Shown piece after piece: positions 1-9,352 of a DNA stretch of 64,000 nucleotides (its first letter is position 1; each line of letters starts with the position of its first letter). Location: positions 1-64,000 of the forward strand of contig JANQRY010000006.1 in the NCBI GenBank assembly GCA_028284345.1. The letters are read 5' to 3'. A program made the translations under genes and the position numbers. Below the pieces are notes generated by a model, which was not told the origin of the DNA, ran no database searches, and was given only the letters and a program-made list of their open reading frames with translations. The DNA comes from Hyphococcus sp. (GTDB lineage Bacteria > Pseudomonadota > Alphaproteobacteria > Caulobacterales > Parvularculaceae).

Positions 1-172
1 CGAGCTGATCGTCATAGATCAGCTTCGAATCGTAGAGCAGGCGCCCGATCAGCGTCGACTTGCCGTCGTCAACACTGCCGCAGGTGATGAACCGCAACAG
101 GCCTTTGTTCTCGTGCGCACGCAAATATTCGGCGACGTCGTCGGAAGGTTTGATCAGCGTCGTTTGCGACAT
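1..172 (-). CDS. cysN: Sulfate adenylyltransferase subunit 1 (CysN), N-terminal fragment
   Basis: Only the first 57 codons lie in the window; the gene continues past position 1. CysN is the GTPase subunit of ATP sulfurylase and couples GTP hydrolysis to adenylylation of sulfate by CysD, giving APS. The translation begins [17 protein letters not shown] and contains the G1/P-loop GSVDDGKST followed by [12 protein letters not shown], typical of CysN and CysNC. The ATG follows directly on the cysD stop codon, with no spacer, so the two are co-transcribed and probably translationally coupled. Whether a C-terminal APS kinase (CysC) domain is fused cannot be seen here. Confidence 0.93.
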   Translation of the reverse strand, partial: MSQTTLIKPSDDVAEYLRAHENKGLLRFITCGSVDDGKSTLIGRLLYDSKLIYDDQL

Positions 173-1324
173 TTAGAAATACCCTTCCTGTTTTTTCTTT
201 TCCATGGATGCGGACTGATCGTGGTCGATGACGCGTCCTTCGCGTTCCGATGAGCGCGCGAGCAGCATTTCCTGAATGACCTCCGGCAGCGTCGTGGCCG
301 TCGAGCGATTGGCGCCGGTGAGCGGGTAACAGCCAAGGGTGCGGAAGCGCACCATCTCGTTGCGCGGAGTTTGCCCGTCGAGCGGCATGCGGTCGTCGTC
401 GACCATCAGCATGACGCCGTCCCGTTCGATGATCGGGCGTTCCTCGGCAAAGTAGACGCCCGGCAGCTTGATGTTCTCGCGATAGATATATTGCCAGATA
501 TCAAGCTCGGTCCAGTTTGAGATCGGAAAGGCGCGGATGGTCTGGCCGTTCGAAATGCGCGTGTTGTAAATCGACCAAAGCTCAGGGCGCTGATTTTTCG
601 GATCCCAGCGATGGCCGGGGGAGCGGAAGGAAAGGATGCGTTCCTTGGCGCGGGATTTTTCTTCGTCGCGCCGGCCGCCGCCAAAGGCCGCGTCGAACCC
701 GTGTTTATCGAGCCCCTGGCGCAGGCTCTGGGTCAGCATGACGTCGGTATAAATCTGCGAACCGTGGTTGAAGGGGGTAATGCCCTGTCGCAACCCGTCT
801 TCATTGATATGGACGATGAGATCGAACCCGAGTTCTTTGACGACGGCGTCGCGAAACTCAATCGTCTCACGGAAATTCCACGTCGTGTCGATATGCATCA
901 GCGGGAAGGGCGGCTTGCCGGGATAGAACGCCTTGCGCGCGAGATGCAGCATCACGGTGGAATCTTTGCCGATGGAATACAGCATCACCGGGTTTTCGGT
1001 TTCGGCGACCACTTCGCGCATGATGTGGATCGCTTCGGCTTCCAGCCGGTCGAGATGGGTCATCCTCTGTTTACTGATGATGTCGTCCGATCCCGTTGCA
1101 GCCGGCGCGGCCATGGTGCGGGACGGCGCCGGCGCTTCGGCTTCGAGCGCGGCGAGGCGCGCTTTCGCCGTTTCCAGCGTTTTCAGCGTGCACTGACCGC
1201 CATTTTCCAGCCGTGCGATCGCCTTGCCGTCGTTGAAGAGCTTGCGAGAGACCGTCGAGACGGAGAGGCCCGTCGACTCGGCCGCGGACTTGGCCCGCGC
1301 AATGATGCCGTTAATTTCACTCAT
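173..1324 (-). CDS. cysD: Sulfate adenylyltransferase subunit 2 (CysD) with an extra N-terminal HTH-like domain
   Basis: CysD forms APS from ATP and sulfate, with CysN as partner. Residues 88-383 are a normal Cys[19 protein letters not shown], the PP-loop [11 protein letters not shown] near residues 116-126, then [14 protein letters not shown], and [16 protein letters not shown]. That part is 296 residues, close to the usual family size of about 300. Residues 1-65 are extra. They read like a small helix-turn-helix module ([18 protein letters not shown], then [17 protein letters not shown]), joined by an Ala/Pro-rich linker. The frame is open from 1324. The internal ATG at 1063 has AGAGG directly abutting it, which is bad spacing for a ribosome binding site, so I keep the long start, although its own upstream sequence is also weak. 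A regulatory or autoregulatory role for the extra domain is inference. Confidence 0.9.
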   Translation of the reverse strand: MSEINGIIARAKSAAESTGLSVSTVSRKLFNDGKAIARLENGGQCTLKTLETAKARLAALEAEAPAPSRTMAAPAATGSDDIISKQRMTHLDRLEAEAIHIMREVVAETENPVMLYSIGKDSTVMLHLARKAFYPGKPPFPLMHIDTTWNFRETIEFRDAVVKELGFDLIVHINEDGLRQGITPFNHGSQIYTDVMLTQSLRQGLDKHGFDAAFGGGRRDEEKSRAKERILSFRSPGHRWDPKNQRPELWSIYNTRISNGQTIRAFPISNWTELDIWQYIYRENIKLPGVYFAEERPIIERDGVMLMVDDDRMPLDGQTPRNEMVRFRTLGCYPLTGANRSTATTLPEVIQEMLLARSSEREGRVIDHDQSASMEKKKQEGYF

Positions 1325-1326
1325 CG

Positions 1327-1340
1327 TGGGATAATGCCCA
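1327..1340. promoter_or_regulatory. TGGG-N6-CCCA dyad next to the cysD start
   Basis: The sequence TGGGATAATGCCCA is a 4-bp inverted repeat with a 6-bp spacer, ending 3 bases before the cysD start codon. The same arms and spacing recur at 1422-1435, on the other side of the likely cysD promoter. It is a candidate operator; the binding protein is unknown. Confidence 0.4.
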
Positions 1341-1381
1341 TTTTTGACTGCTGAAACTGTAAAATTTATCGTCGAAATGGT

Positions 1382-1410
1382 GCTATAGGCAGGAAACCTC
1401 GCCCTTTCAA
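1382..1410 (-). promoter_or_regulatory. Candidate sigma-70 type promoter for cysDN
   Basis: On the minus strand TTGAAA (1410-1405) and TATAGC (1387-1382) are separated by exactly 17 bases. Initiation would be expected near 1375, leaving a leader of about 50 bases before the cysD ATG. One TGGG-N6-CCCA dyad lies just upstream of the -35 and the other lies downstream of the start site. Confidence 0.45.
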
Positions 1411-1421
1411 GCTATAATTCG

Positions 1422-1435
1422 TGGGAAATATCCCA
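1422..1435. promoter_or_regulatory. TGGG-N6-CCCA dyad upstream of the cysD promoter
   Basis: The sequence TGGGAAATATCCCA has the same arms and spacing as the dyad at 1327-1340. Its centre is about 53 bases upstream of the predicted cysD start site, a position used by activators. It also lies in the leader region of the divergent TauE gene. Confidence 0.4.
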
Positions 1436-1505
1436 ATTTTCGCGTGGGACGGGTTTGCATTCCGCCGCGGATCGGCCATGACCGGCGCGCCGGGAAGGGG
1501 GCGTG

Positions 1506-2255
1506 ATGGACATTGAACTCTGGAAAATCGGGCTGCTGTTCGCCGCGGGCGTTGTTTCCGGGTGGATTAACGTCCTTGCCGGCGGCGGGTCGATCCTGTC
1601 GGTGCCGGTGATGGTGTTTCTGGGCCTGCCGGGCCCCGTGGCCAACGGCACCAACCGCATCGGCATTATCGCGCAGAATGCGTCCGCCGTCTGGGGTTTC
1701 TTCCAGAAGGGGCTTTCCGACTTCCGACTGAGCGCGAGCCTCGCCGCCTGCGCGATGGTCGGCGCGTTTTTCGGCGCCATGCTTGGCGTGCGGCTCGACG
1801 GCGTATGGTTCGAGCGAACGCTCGCGATCATCATGCTCGCCGTCGTCGCCATCATGATGACCGGGGCGGGCCAGAAAAAGGTGAAGAACGAGGGCAAAGC
1901 GCGCAATCTTGCGCTCGGGCACGTTCTCATGGCGGGGGCCGGGTTCTGGGGCGGCTTTATCCAGATCGGCGTCGGCTTCATCCTGATGCCGATTTTAAAC
2001 CGCGTGATGGGATTGGATCTCGTCCGCACCAACATGCACAAGGTCTTCATCGCGCTCAGTTTTTCGCTGGTGGCGCTCGCCGTCTTTGCGTCGCAGGTTG
2101 AAATTGAGTGGGCTCTGGGCGTCGCGCTGGCGGCGGGTTTTGCGGTTGGCGGATGGCTCGGCGCCAACGCCGTCGTGGCCCGTGGAGAGGCGCTCATCAA
2201 GCGCGTTTTCTACGTGGCGCTGGCGGCGATGGCTGTTAAGCTGCTGTTTTTCTAG
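1506..2255 (+). CDS. TauE/SafE family sulfite or sulfonate exporter
   Basis: A 249-residue polytopic inner-membrane protein of the TauE/SafE (DUF81) family, whose members are thought to move sulfite, sulfoacetate or related organosulfur anions. The first helix is followed by the family motif NVLAGGGSILSVPVMV near residues 20-35 and then GLPGPVANGTNRIGI. A second copy of the pattern, GGFIQIGVGFILMPIL, opens the C-terminal half. A GTG at 1503 is in frame just before the ATG at 1506. I chose the ATG because GGAAGGGGG precedes it at suitable spacing. It is divergent from cysDN, which fits a sulfur role, but the substrate cannot be read from the sequence. Confidence 0.85.
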   Translation: MDIELWKIGLLFAAGVVSGWINVLAGGGSILSVPVMVFLGLPGPVANGTNRIGIIAQNASAVWGFFQKGLSDFRLSASLAACAMVGAFFGAMLGVRLDGVWFERTLAIIMLAVVAIMMTGAGQKKVKNEGKARNLALGHVLMAGAGFWGGFIQIGVGFILMPILNRVMGLDLVRTNMHKVFIALSFSLVALAVFASQVEIEWALGVALAAGFAVGGWLGANAVVARGEALIKRVFYVALAAMAVKLLFF

Positions 2256-2270
2256 GATAAGTTTTCCAGA

Positions 2271-2288
2271 GGCGGTTTGCCGCCGGTT
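2271..2288 (+). terminator. Weak hairpin after the TauE gene
   Basis: GGCGG-TTTG-CCGCC followed by GGTTTT lies 15 bases after the TauE stop. The stem is only 5 bp and the T run is short, so termination would be partial at best. Confidence 0.3.
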
Positions 2289-2354
2289 TTCCCCATGGAC
2301 AGCCTGTCGCAGCGGGCCCATGTACGCGGCGACTTACGCGAAAAGAGGAAACCG

Positions 2355-3887
2355 ATGATCACTCACGACGTCCGCGCCCATCGATCTAAAGACAATCTGA
2401 AACGGGAAGACCAGCTGGCCTGGAAGATCGCCGAGGTCGCCGCGGACCCCGTCGCCATCGACGACGACGTCACGGACATGATCATCAACCGCATCATCGA
2501 CAATGCGTCGGTCGGCATTGCCTCGCTCAACCGCTCGCCCATCAAATCTGCGCGGGCGATGGCGAATGCGCATCTGCGCGAGGGCGGGGCGACCCTGTTC
2601 GGTCTGCCGGCGGGGCATCGGGTCTGCGCCGAATGGGCCGCCTGGGCCAACGGCACGGCGGTGCGCGAGCTGGATTTTCACGACACCTTTCTGGCGGCTG
2701 AATATTCCCATCCGGGGGACAATATTCCGCCGACCCTCGCCGTCGCGCAGCAAACGGGGTGCAGCGGCGACGCGCTCTTGCGCGGCATTGCGACGGGTTA
2801 TGAAATTCAAGTGGATCTCGTGAAGTCGATCTGCCTGCACGAGCACAAGATCGACCACATCGCCCATATCGGCCCGTCCGCCGCCGCCGGCGTCGGCACG
2901 CTGCTTGGTCTTGATACGGAGATTATCTATCAGGCGGTGCAGCAGGGCCTGCATACGACGGTGACGACCCGCCAGTCGCGCAAAGGTGAAATCTCTTCCT
3001 GGAAGGCGTTCGCCCCGGCCTATGCGGGAAAGCAGGCGATCGAGGCGGTCGACCGCTGCATGCGCGGCGAGGGCGCGCCGAGCCCGATCTATGAAGGCGA
3101 GGATTCCGTGATCTCGTTCATACTGAATGGACGAACCGCGCGCGATCAGGGCGGCTCGCCTTACGAACCGACCTATCACGTGCCGCTGCCGGGCAAGGGT
3201 GAGGCGAAACGCGGCATCATGGATACCTATACGAAGGAACACTCGGCGGAATACCAGTCTCAGGCGCTGATCGACCTCGCCTTCCGCATGGGGCAAAAGA
3301 TTGATGATTTCGACAAGGTGAAGTCAATCGTTCTGCATACGTCGCATCACACCCACTACGTGATCGGCACGGGCTCCGGCGACCCGCAGAAGATGGACCC
3401 GAACGCATCCCGCGAAACCCTCGATCACTCGATCATGTATATTTTCGCCGTGGCGCTGCAGGATGGCGAGTGGCATCACGTTAAATCCTACGCGCCGGAA
3501 CGCGCCCAGCGCGCCGACACCGTGCGGCTCTGGCACAAGATTTCGACCATCGAAGACCCGGAATGGACGCGGCGCTATCATAGCCACGATCCGAACGAAA
3601 AGGCGTTCGGCGCGAAAGTCGTCATCACCATGGAAGACGGCTCGGAGATCGTCGACGAACTCGGCATCGCCAATGCGCACCCGTTCGGCGCGCGTCCCTT
3701 TGGCCGGGCCGAATATATCGGCAAGTTCAAAACGCTCACGGATGATATTCTCGACAAAGCGGAGTCCGAGCGCTTCCTCGATCTCGTGCAGCGCCTGCCG
3801 AACCTTTCGGCTGATGAAGTGCTGCTGCTCAATCCGGTGGCGCCAAATGGCTATCTGGAGGAAAACCTTGCGAAAGGAATTTTCTAA
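2355..3887 (+). CDS. prpD: MmgE/PrpD family 2-methylcitrate dehydratase
   Basis: First gene of a methylcitrate operon. PrpD dehydrates 2-methylcitrate to 2-methyl-cis-aconitate. The protein has 510 residues in the MmgE/PrpD fold. Visible family marks are [19 protein letters not shown] near residue 100, which parallels the enterobacterial WLDFNDTWLAAEWGHPSDN region, then a GYEIQ segment and a region rich in His and Arg. The frame stays open upstream to 2277, but ATG 2355 is chosen because GAGGAA precedes it at good spacing and the product then has the usual size. No acnD or prpF is present, so hydration to methylisocitrate would need a housekeeping aconitase. Substrate assignment rests largely on prpB and prpC nearby. 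Confidence 0.9.
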   Translation: MITHDVRAHRSKDNLKREDQLAWKIAEVAADPVAIDDDVTDMIINRIIDNASVGIASLNRSPIKSARAMANAHLREGGATLFGLPAGHRVCAEWAAWANGTAVRELDFHDTFLAAEYSHPGDNIPPTLAVAQQTGCSGDALLRGIATGYEIQVDLVKSICLHEHKIDHIAHIGPSAAAGVGTLLGLDTEIIYQAVQQGLHTTVTTRQSRKGEISSWKAFAPAYAGKQAIEAVDRCMRGEGAPSPIYEGEDSVISFILNGRTARDQGGSPYEPTYHVPLPGKGEAKRGIMDTYTKEHSAEYQSQALIDLAFRMGQKIDDFDKVKSIVLHTSHHTHYVIGTGSGDPQKMDPNASRETLDHSIMYIFAVALQDGEWHHVKSYAPERAQRADTVRLWHKISTIEDPEWTRRYHSHDPNEKAFGAKVVITMEDGSEIVDELGIANAHPFGARPFGRAEYIGKFKTLTDDILDKAESERFLDLVQRLPNLSADEVLLLNPVAPNGYLEENLAKGIF

Positions 3888-3893
3888 CCCTCA

Positions 3894-4313
3894 ATGACCG
3901 CGTCGTTTGCAAAAGCAACGGAAACAATTGCCCGCTGGCATGACATTATCGCTTCGCGCGACCTGTCGGGGTTGAAGGACGTCATCCACCCGGACGCTGT
4001 CTTCCGTTCGCCGGTGGCGCACACGCCCTATCACGGCCGCGAGGCGCTGGTGCTCGCATTGTCCAACGTTATCGAGGTGTTTCAGGACTTCACCTATCAT
4101 CGCGAGTTCTTCACCGATGACGGGAAAAACGCGACGCTAGAATTCAGCGCCCATGTTGGCGGCAAACAGCTAAAAGGCGTTGACCTGATCACATTCGATG
4201 ATGACGGGCTGATCACGGCGTTTGAGGTGATGATCCGGCCGGCGTCGGGCCTGATGGCGCTGGGCGAGGAAATGGGCAAACGGGTCGGCGCGAAACTGAA
4301 GGAATTTTCGTAA
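3894..4313 (+). CDS. NTF2-like (SnoaL-type) protein in the prp operon
   Basis: A 139-residue protein with the NTF2/SnoaL-like pattern: an N-terminal helix ending RWHDIIASRDLSGL, then VIHPDAVFRSPVAHTPYHG and VEVFQDFTYHREF-type strands, and a C-terminal ITAFEVMIRP strand. The fold holds small cyclases, isomerases and proteins with no known catalysis, so the function is unknown. It starts 6 bases after prpD and its TAA overlaps the prpB ATG by one base (TAATG), so it is translated with the prp genes. A role in handling a methylcitrate-cycle intermediate is inference. Confidence 0.8.
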   Translation: MTASFAKATETIARWHDIIASRDLSGLKDVIHPDAVFRSPVAHTPYHGREALVLALSNVIEVFQDFTYHREFFTDDGKNATLEFSAHVGGKQLKGVDLITFDDDGLITAFEVMIRPASGLMALGEEMGKRVGAKLKEFS

Positions 4314-5224
4314 TGCTCTTCACGCAGAAATCCGCGGCGGAAAAACGCGCAGCGTTTCGCAAAGGTCTCGCTTCCGGCAAATTACTGCAGTTTCCGGGCG
4401 CGTTTAATCCGCTCTGTGCACAGATGATCGAACGCAAAGGGTTTGACGGCGTTTATATCTCGGGCGCTGTCATGTCCGCCGATCTTTGCCTGCCGGATAT
4501 CGGCATTGCGACGATGACAGAGTTTGTCACGCGCGGACAGCAAATCGCGCGCGTAACGGACTTGCCGGCTTTCATTGATATCGACACCGGCTTTGGCGAG
4601 CCCATGGCGGCGGCCCGCACGGTAATGGCCATGGAAGAGGCGGGGCTTGCCGGCTGTCACATCGAAGATCAGGTGATGCCGAAACGGTGCGGGCATCTCG
4701 ACGGCAAGGAAATCGTGCCGACCGAGATTATGATCCAGCGCGTAAAGGCCGCGGCGGAAGCAAAGCGCGATGAAAATTTTGTTCTGATCGCGCGTTCTGA
4801 CGCGCGCGCCGTCGAAGGGCTCGACAAGTCGATTGATCGCATGAAGGCCTATGTGGACGCCGGCGCGGACATGATCTTCCCCGAAGCGATGAAATCGGAA
4901 AAAGAATTCGAGGCCGTGCGCGCGGCGCTCGACGTTCCCATCCTCGCCAATATGACGGAGTTTGGCAAAAGCCGTCTCCTGAACAAAAAAGAGTTGGAAG
5001 CGCTCGGCTTTAACGTCGTCATTTATCCGGTGACGACGTTACGCCTCGCTATGGGCGCCTGCGACACTGGTCTCGACAAAATTCTCGAGGACGGCGACCA
5101 GAACGGCATTCTCGACATGATGCAGCACCGCCGCGATCTCTACGATCTCCTGCGCTATCACGACTACAACAAATTCGATGAGTCGATCTACAACTTCCAG
5201 GTCGGCGACACGCCGTTGGAATAG
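4313..5224 (+). CDS. prpB: Methylisocitrate lyase
   Basis: Cleaves 2-methylisocitrate to pyruvate and succinate, the last step of the methylcitrate cycle. The protein has 303 residues in the isocitrate lyase/PEP mutase superfamily, the usual PrpB length. The catalytic signature MPKRCGHLDGKEIV is present (K-[KR]-C-G-H), with metal-site sequence AFIDIDTGFGEP and the PrpB-like stretch ILANMTEFGKSRLL. The start overlaps the previous stop by one base. Its place between prpD and prpC supports PrpB over carboxyphosphonate mutases of the same family. Confidence 0.93.
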   Translation: MLFTQKSAAEKRAAFRKGLASGKLLQFPGAFNPLCAQMIERKGFDGVYISGAVMSADLCLPDIGIATMTEFVTRGQQIARVTDLPAFIDIDTGFGEPMAAARTVMAMEEAGLAGCHIEDQVMPKRCGHLDGKEIVPTEIMIQRVKAAAEAKRDENFVLIARSDARAVEGLDKSIDRMKAYVDAGADMIFPEAMKSEKEFEAVRAALDVPILANMTEFGKSRLLNKKELEALGFNVVIYPVTTLRLAMGACDTGLDKILEDGDQNGILDMMQHRRDLYDLLRYHDYNKFDESIYNFQVGDTPLE

Positions 5225-5227
5225 CCC

Positions 5228-5599
5228 ATGAGCGATCAAACAACGTATCACATTCGCACCGACGTCAAATATCCGGCGATGACGAAGTTCGACATCGCCG
5301 ATGTTATCGGAGCCAACAAGGAGAAATGGTTCAATCAAACCCTTGTTGAGGTGAATGACAGCGTTGTACGCCTGGGCGTGCTGGAGGGCGCGTTTCATTT
5401 TCACAAGCATGACGATGAGGACGAACTTTTTTACGTGCTCGACGGGAAACTGCTCCTCGACGTTGAGAATGAAACCCATGAATTGACAGCGGGGCAGGGA
5501 TACGTCGTGCCGAAAGGCGTCGTTCATCGGACGCGTGCGCCGGAAAAAGTCGTTGTGCTGATGACGGCCTCAGCCGGCGTGCGGCCGACGGGAGACTGA
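5228..5599 (+). CDS. Small cupin-domain protein in the prp operon
   Basis: A 123-residue single-domain cupin. Motif 1 is FHFHKHDDEDELFYVLDGK, with the two His and the Glu that bind metal; motif 2 is the AGQGYVVPKGVVHRTRAP segment with its His. It begins 3 bases after prpB and is clearly co-transcribed. Such cupins include dioxygenases, isomerases and binding proteins, and no substrate can be assigned here. Its fixed place among methylcitrate genes suggests a helper role in propionate or short-chain acid metabolism, which is inference. Confidence 0.82.
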   Translation: MSDQTTYHIRTDVKYPAMTKFDIADVIGANKEKWFNQTLVEVNDSVVRLGVLEGAFHFHKHDDEDELFYVLDGKLLLDVENETHELTAGQGYVVPKGVVHRTRAPEKVVVLMTASAGVRPTGD

Positions 5600-5605
5600 T
5601 GCGCC

Positions 5606-5965
5606 ATGGGACCGTCCTTCGCGCCGTTCGCCGAGCCGCCTTACTACGTTGTGATTTTCACCAATCAGCACCGGGCGCCGGATGATGCGGAATACCATGC
5701 GATGGCGGAAGAGATGGAAGCGCTGGCGAGAACCATGCCCGGCTATCTCGGTTTTGAATCGGCGCGCGGCGAGGACGGTTTCGGATTCGCCATCTCCTAT
5801 TGGGAGTCTGAGGGCGCGATTAAAAACTGGAAACGCCAGGCCGATCACTTGAACGCGCAGCGGCGCGGCCGGTCGGGTTGGTACGAGGATTATGTGGTGC
5901 GCGTAGCGAAAGTGGAACGCGCATATTCGATGCAAAGATCAGACAAGAAAGCAGGAGACGACTAG
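5606..5965 (+). CDS. Antibiotic biosynthesis monooxygenase (ABM) domain protein
   Basis: A 119-residue dimeric alpha+beta barrel protein of the ABM type. It shows YYVVIFTNQHRAPDDAEYH, then a helix MAEEMEALARTMPGYLGFES, and the typical FAISYWESEGAIKNWKRQ segment followed by a short helix of the H-x-x-A-Q-R-R-G form (HLNAQRRGR). The family contains cofactor-free monooxygenases, but also heme-degrading enzymes and proteins of unknown role. It directly abuts prpC: its TAG is followed at once by the prpC ATG. Function in the operon is unknown. Confidence 0.82.
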   Translation: MGPSFAPFAEPPYYVVIFTNQHRAPDDAEYHAMAEEMEALARTMPGYLGFESARGEDGFGFAISYWESEGAIKNWKRQADHLNAQRRGRSGWYEDYVVRVAKVERAYSMQRSDKKAGDD

Positions 5966-7102
5966 ATGGCCAACGAAGACGTCAAATATGGACTGGCCGG
6001 CGTGATGGCGGACGACACGGCGGTGTCGAAAGTGATGCCGGAAATCAATTCGCTGACCTATCGCGGTTACAAGGTTCAGGACCTTGCGACGGCGTGCCGG
6101 TTTGAAGAAACGGCCTACCTGATCTGGAACGGTGACTTGCCGACGCAAAGCCAGCTTGACGCCTTTAACGCTGCAGAAAAGAAAGAACGCGGCCTCTCCG
6201 CCGATCTTCTCGATGTCATGGGCAAATTCAACAAGCGCGCTCATCCCATGGACACGCTGCGCACGGCTGTTTCGTTTCTCGGGCAGGAGGACGACACGAC
6301 GGACGATTCCTCGCCGGAAGGACTGATGGCGAAATCGATCCGCATGTACGCTAAGATCCCGGAAATCGTTGCGGCGGATTTCCGCCTGCGCAACGGCAAG
6401 AAGCCGATCCCGCCGACGGATGATCTCGCCTTTTCGGAAAACTTCTTTCACATGTGTTTTGGCGAGGTCCCGGCGCCCGAAATCATCAAGTGTTTTGATG
6501 TTTCGATGACGCTTTACGCGGAGCATTCGTTCAATGCGTCGACATTTACTGCGCGTACGATCGCGTCATCGACGTCCGATATTTATTCCGCGGTGACCGG
6601 CGCCATCGGCTCCTTGAAAGGCCCGCTTCACGGCGGCGCCAATGAGGCCGTCATGCATATGCTGACGGAAGTCGGCGCGCCGGAAAAGGCCGAGGAATGG
6701 ATGCTGACCGCGCTGAAAGAGAAGCGCAAAATCATGGGCTTCGGTCACCGGGTCTATCGGTCCGGCGACAGCCGCGTGCCGACCATGACCGACGCCTATG
6801 AGAAGATGGTCAATGTCATCGGCACGGACGAGGCGAAAAAGTTCTGGGAGATCAGCCGCATTCTCGACAAGACCATGGTCGATCAGAAAGGCATTTACCC
6901 CAATCTCGATTTCCCGGCCGGCCCCGCCTATTATCTCATGGGTTTTGAAATCCCCATGTTTACGCCGATCTTCGTCGTCAGCCGCATTACCGGCTGGACG
7001 GCCCATGTGATTGAACAGCTTGCCGACAACAAACTTATTCGTCCGCTATCGAACTATACGGGCGCCGCCCAACGCGACGTGCCGGCGATCGGGGCGCGGT
7101 AA
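5966..7102 (+). CDS. prpC: 2-methylcitrate synthase / citrate synthase family protein
   Basis: Condenses propionyl-CoA with oxaloacetate to 2-methylcitrate, the entry step of the cycle. The protein has 378 residues, the short bacterial citrate synthase type typical of PrpC. The N-terminus GLAGVMADDTAVSKVMPEI followed by LTYRGYKVQDLA matches PrpC, and the active-site loop GFGHRVYRSGDSRVP is intact. GGAG lies about a dozen bases upstream of the ATG. As last gene of the operon it is followed by a large palindromic element that may end transcription. The related citrate synthase is the alternative, made unlikely by prpB and prpD. Confidence 0.92.
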   Translation: MANEDVKYGLAGVMADDTAVSKVMPEINSLTYRGYKVQDLATACRFEETAYLIWNGDLPTQSQLDAFNAAEKKERGLSADLLDVMGKFNKRAHPMDTLRTAVSFLGQEDDTTDDSSPEGLMAKSIRMYAKIPEIVAADFRLRNGKKPIPPTDDLAFSENFFHMCFGEVPAPEIIKCFDVSMTLYAEHSFNASTFTARTIASSTSDIYSAVTGAIGSLKGPLHGGANEAVMHMLTEVGAPEKAEEWMLTALKEKRKIMGFGHRVYRSGDSRVPTMTDAYEKMVNVIGTDEAKKFWEISRILDKTMVDQKGIYPNLDFPAGPAYYLMGFEIPMFTPIFVVSRITGWTAHVIEQLADNKLIRPLSNYTGAAQRDVPAIGAR

Positions 7103-7107
7103 ACCGC

Positions 7108-7240
7108 GTCATCCCGGATGCAATGCAGCATGGAATGCTGCTTTGCTAATCCGGGATCGCGCGTACTATGCATTGCGCTTGTGGAGGGCGATCCCGTGTC
7201 AGCGGCGCGTCATTTCATGCCGCGCAGCACACGGGATGAC
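7108..7240. repeat. Intergenic palindromic element bounded by GTCATCCCG / CGGGATGAC
   Basis: A 133-bp element made of two nested hairpins fills the gap between the convergent prpC and dps genes. The ends GTCATCCCG and CGGGATGAC are inverted repeats. The left half folds through CCCGGAT with ATCCGGG, and the right half through ATCCCGTGT with ACACGGGAT. A related copy lies at 55684-55804. No open reading frame is apparent inside. It resembles non-autonomous, REP or MITE-like dispersed repeats and could also terminate both genes. Confidence 0.7.
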
Positions 7241-7253
7241 GGTCTGGTTGGCG

Positions 7254-7727
7254 CTACTGCGCCATGGCGCGCAACATCCACGCCGTCTTTTCGTGCGTCT
7301 GTATGCGCACGGTGAGGAGATCGGCGCTCGCCGCGTCGCCCGCTTCTTCAGCAATGGCGAGACCGTCGCGGGCGCGTTTGATCAGCGTTTCGTGATCCGA
7401 CAACAGCCGCTCGACCATGGTTGTCCCGGATGGCGGGCTGGCGTCGTCGTTGTCGAGCGCCGTTAACTCCGAGAACTGTTTGCCGCTGGTGGGGGCAAAG
7501 ACGCCGAGGGCGCGAACCCGTTCGGCGATCTCGTCAAGCGCGGTCCACATTTCATTATATTGTTCTTCGAACATCACATGCAGCGTGTGAAATTGCGGGC
7601 CTGTGACATTCCAGTGATAGGCATGCGTCTTCATATAAAGGGTGTATGTATCGGCGAGCGTGTTGTTGAGCGCCTCAGCGACCGATATGCGCGCTTTTTC
7701 AGCGATTCCAATGTCGACAGTAGACAT
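7254..7727 (-). CDS. dps: Dps family ferritin-like DNA protection protein
   Basis: A 157-residue Dps. Dps forms 12-mers that oxidise and store iron using hydrogen peroxide and protect DNA. The ferroxidase segment HAYHWNVTGPQFHTLHVMF, followed by EEQYNEMWTALDEIAERVR, carries the conserved His, Asp and Glu ligands shared between subunits. The start is well supported by AAGGAGGAG 7 bases before the ATG. There is no long Lys-rich N-terminal tail, so direct DNA binding is uncertain. An AT-rich dyad upstream (7802-7823) is a plausible operator for iron or peroxide control. Confidence 0.93.
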   Translation of the reverse strand: MSTVDIGIAEKARISVAEALNNTLADTYTLYMKTHAYHWNVTGPQFHTLHVMFEEQYNEMWTALDEIAERVRALGVFAPTSGKQFSELTALDNDDASPPSGTTMVERLLSDHETLIKRARDGLAIAEEAGDAASADLLTVRIQTHEKTAWMLRAMAQ

Positions 7728-7801
7728 AGCAAGCTCCTCCTTGAATTCTGTTCGTCTGTGATGCGCCCCAACATAGGGTGCGGATAAAAATCGATCAAAT
7801 A

Positions 7802-7823
7802 GATAATATTAAAATTTATTATC
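7802..7823. promoter_or_regulatory. AT-rich inverted repeat upstream of dps
   Basis: GATAAT-N10-ATTATC sits about 75 bases upstream of the dps start in a stretch much richer in A+T than the surroundings, with extra ATCGAT words around it. It has the same arms as a classical Fur box but a wider centre, so the regulator is not clear. Confidence 0.35.
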
Positions 7824-7859
7824 GATTAGATCGATAATCCCGTAGTCGCGCCTGCGTCC

Positions 7860-9352
<1,493 letters not shown>

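Noticed and set aside
611-1354. A 247-codon frame on the plus strand
   Set aside because: It is antisense to cysD, has no recognisable domain, and its composition follows the codon bias of cysD.
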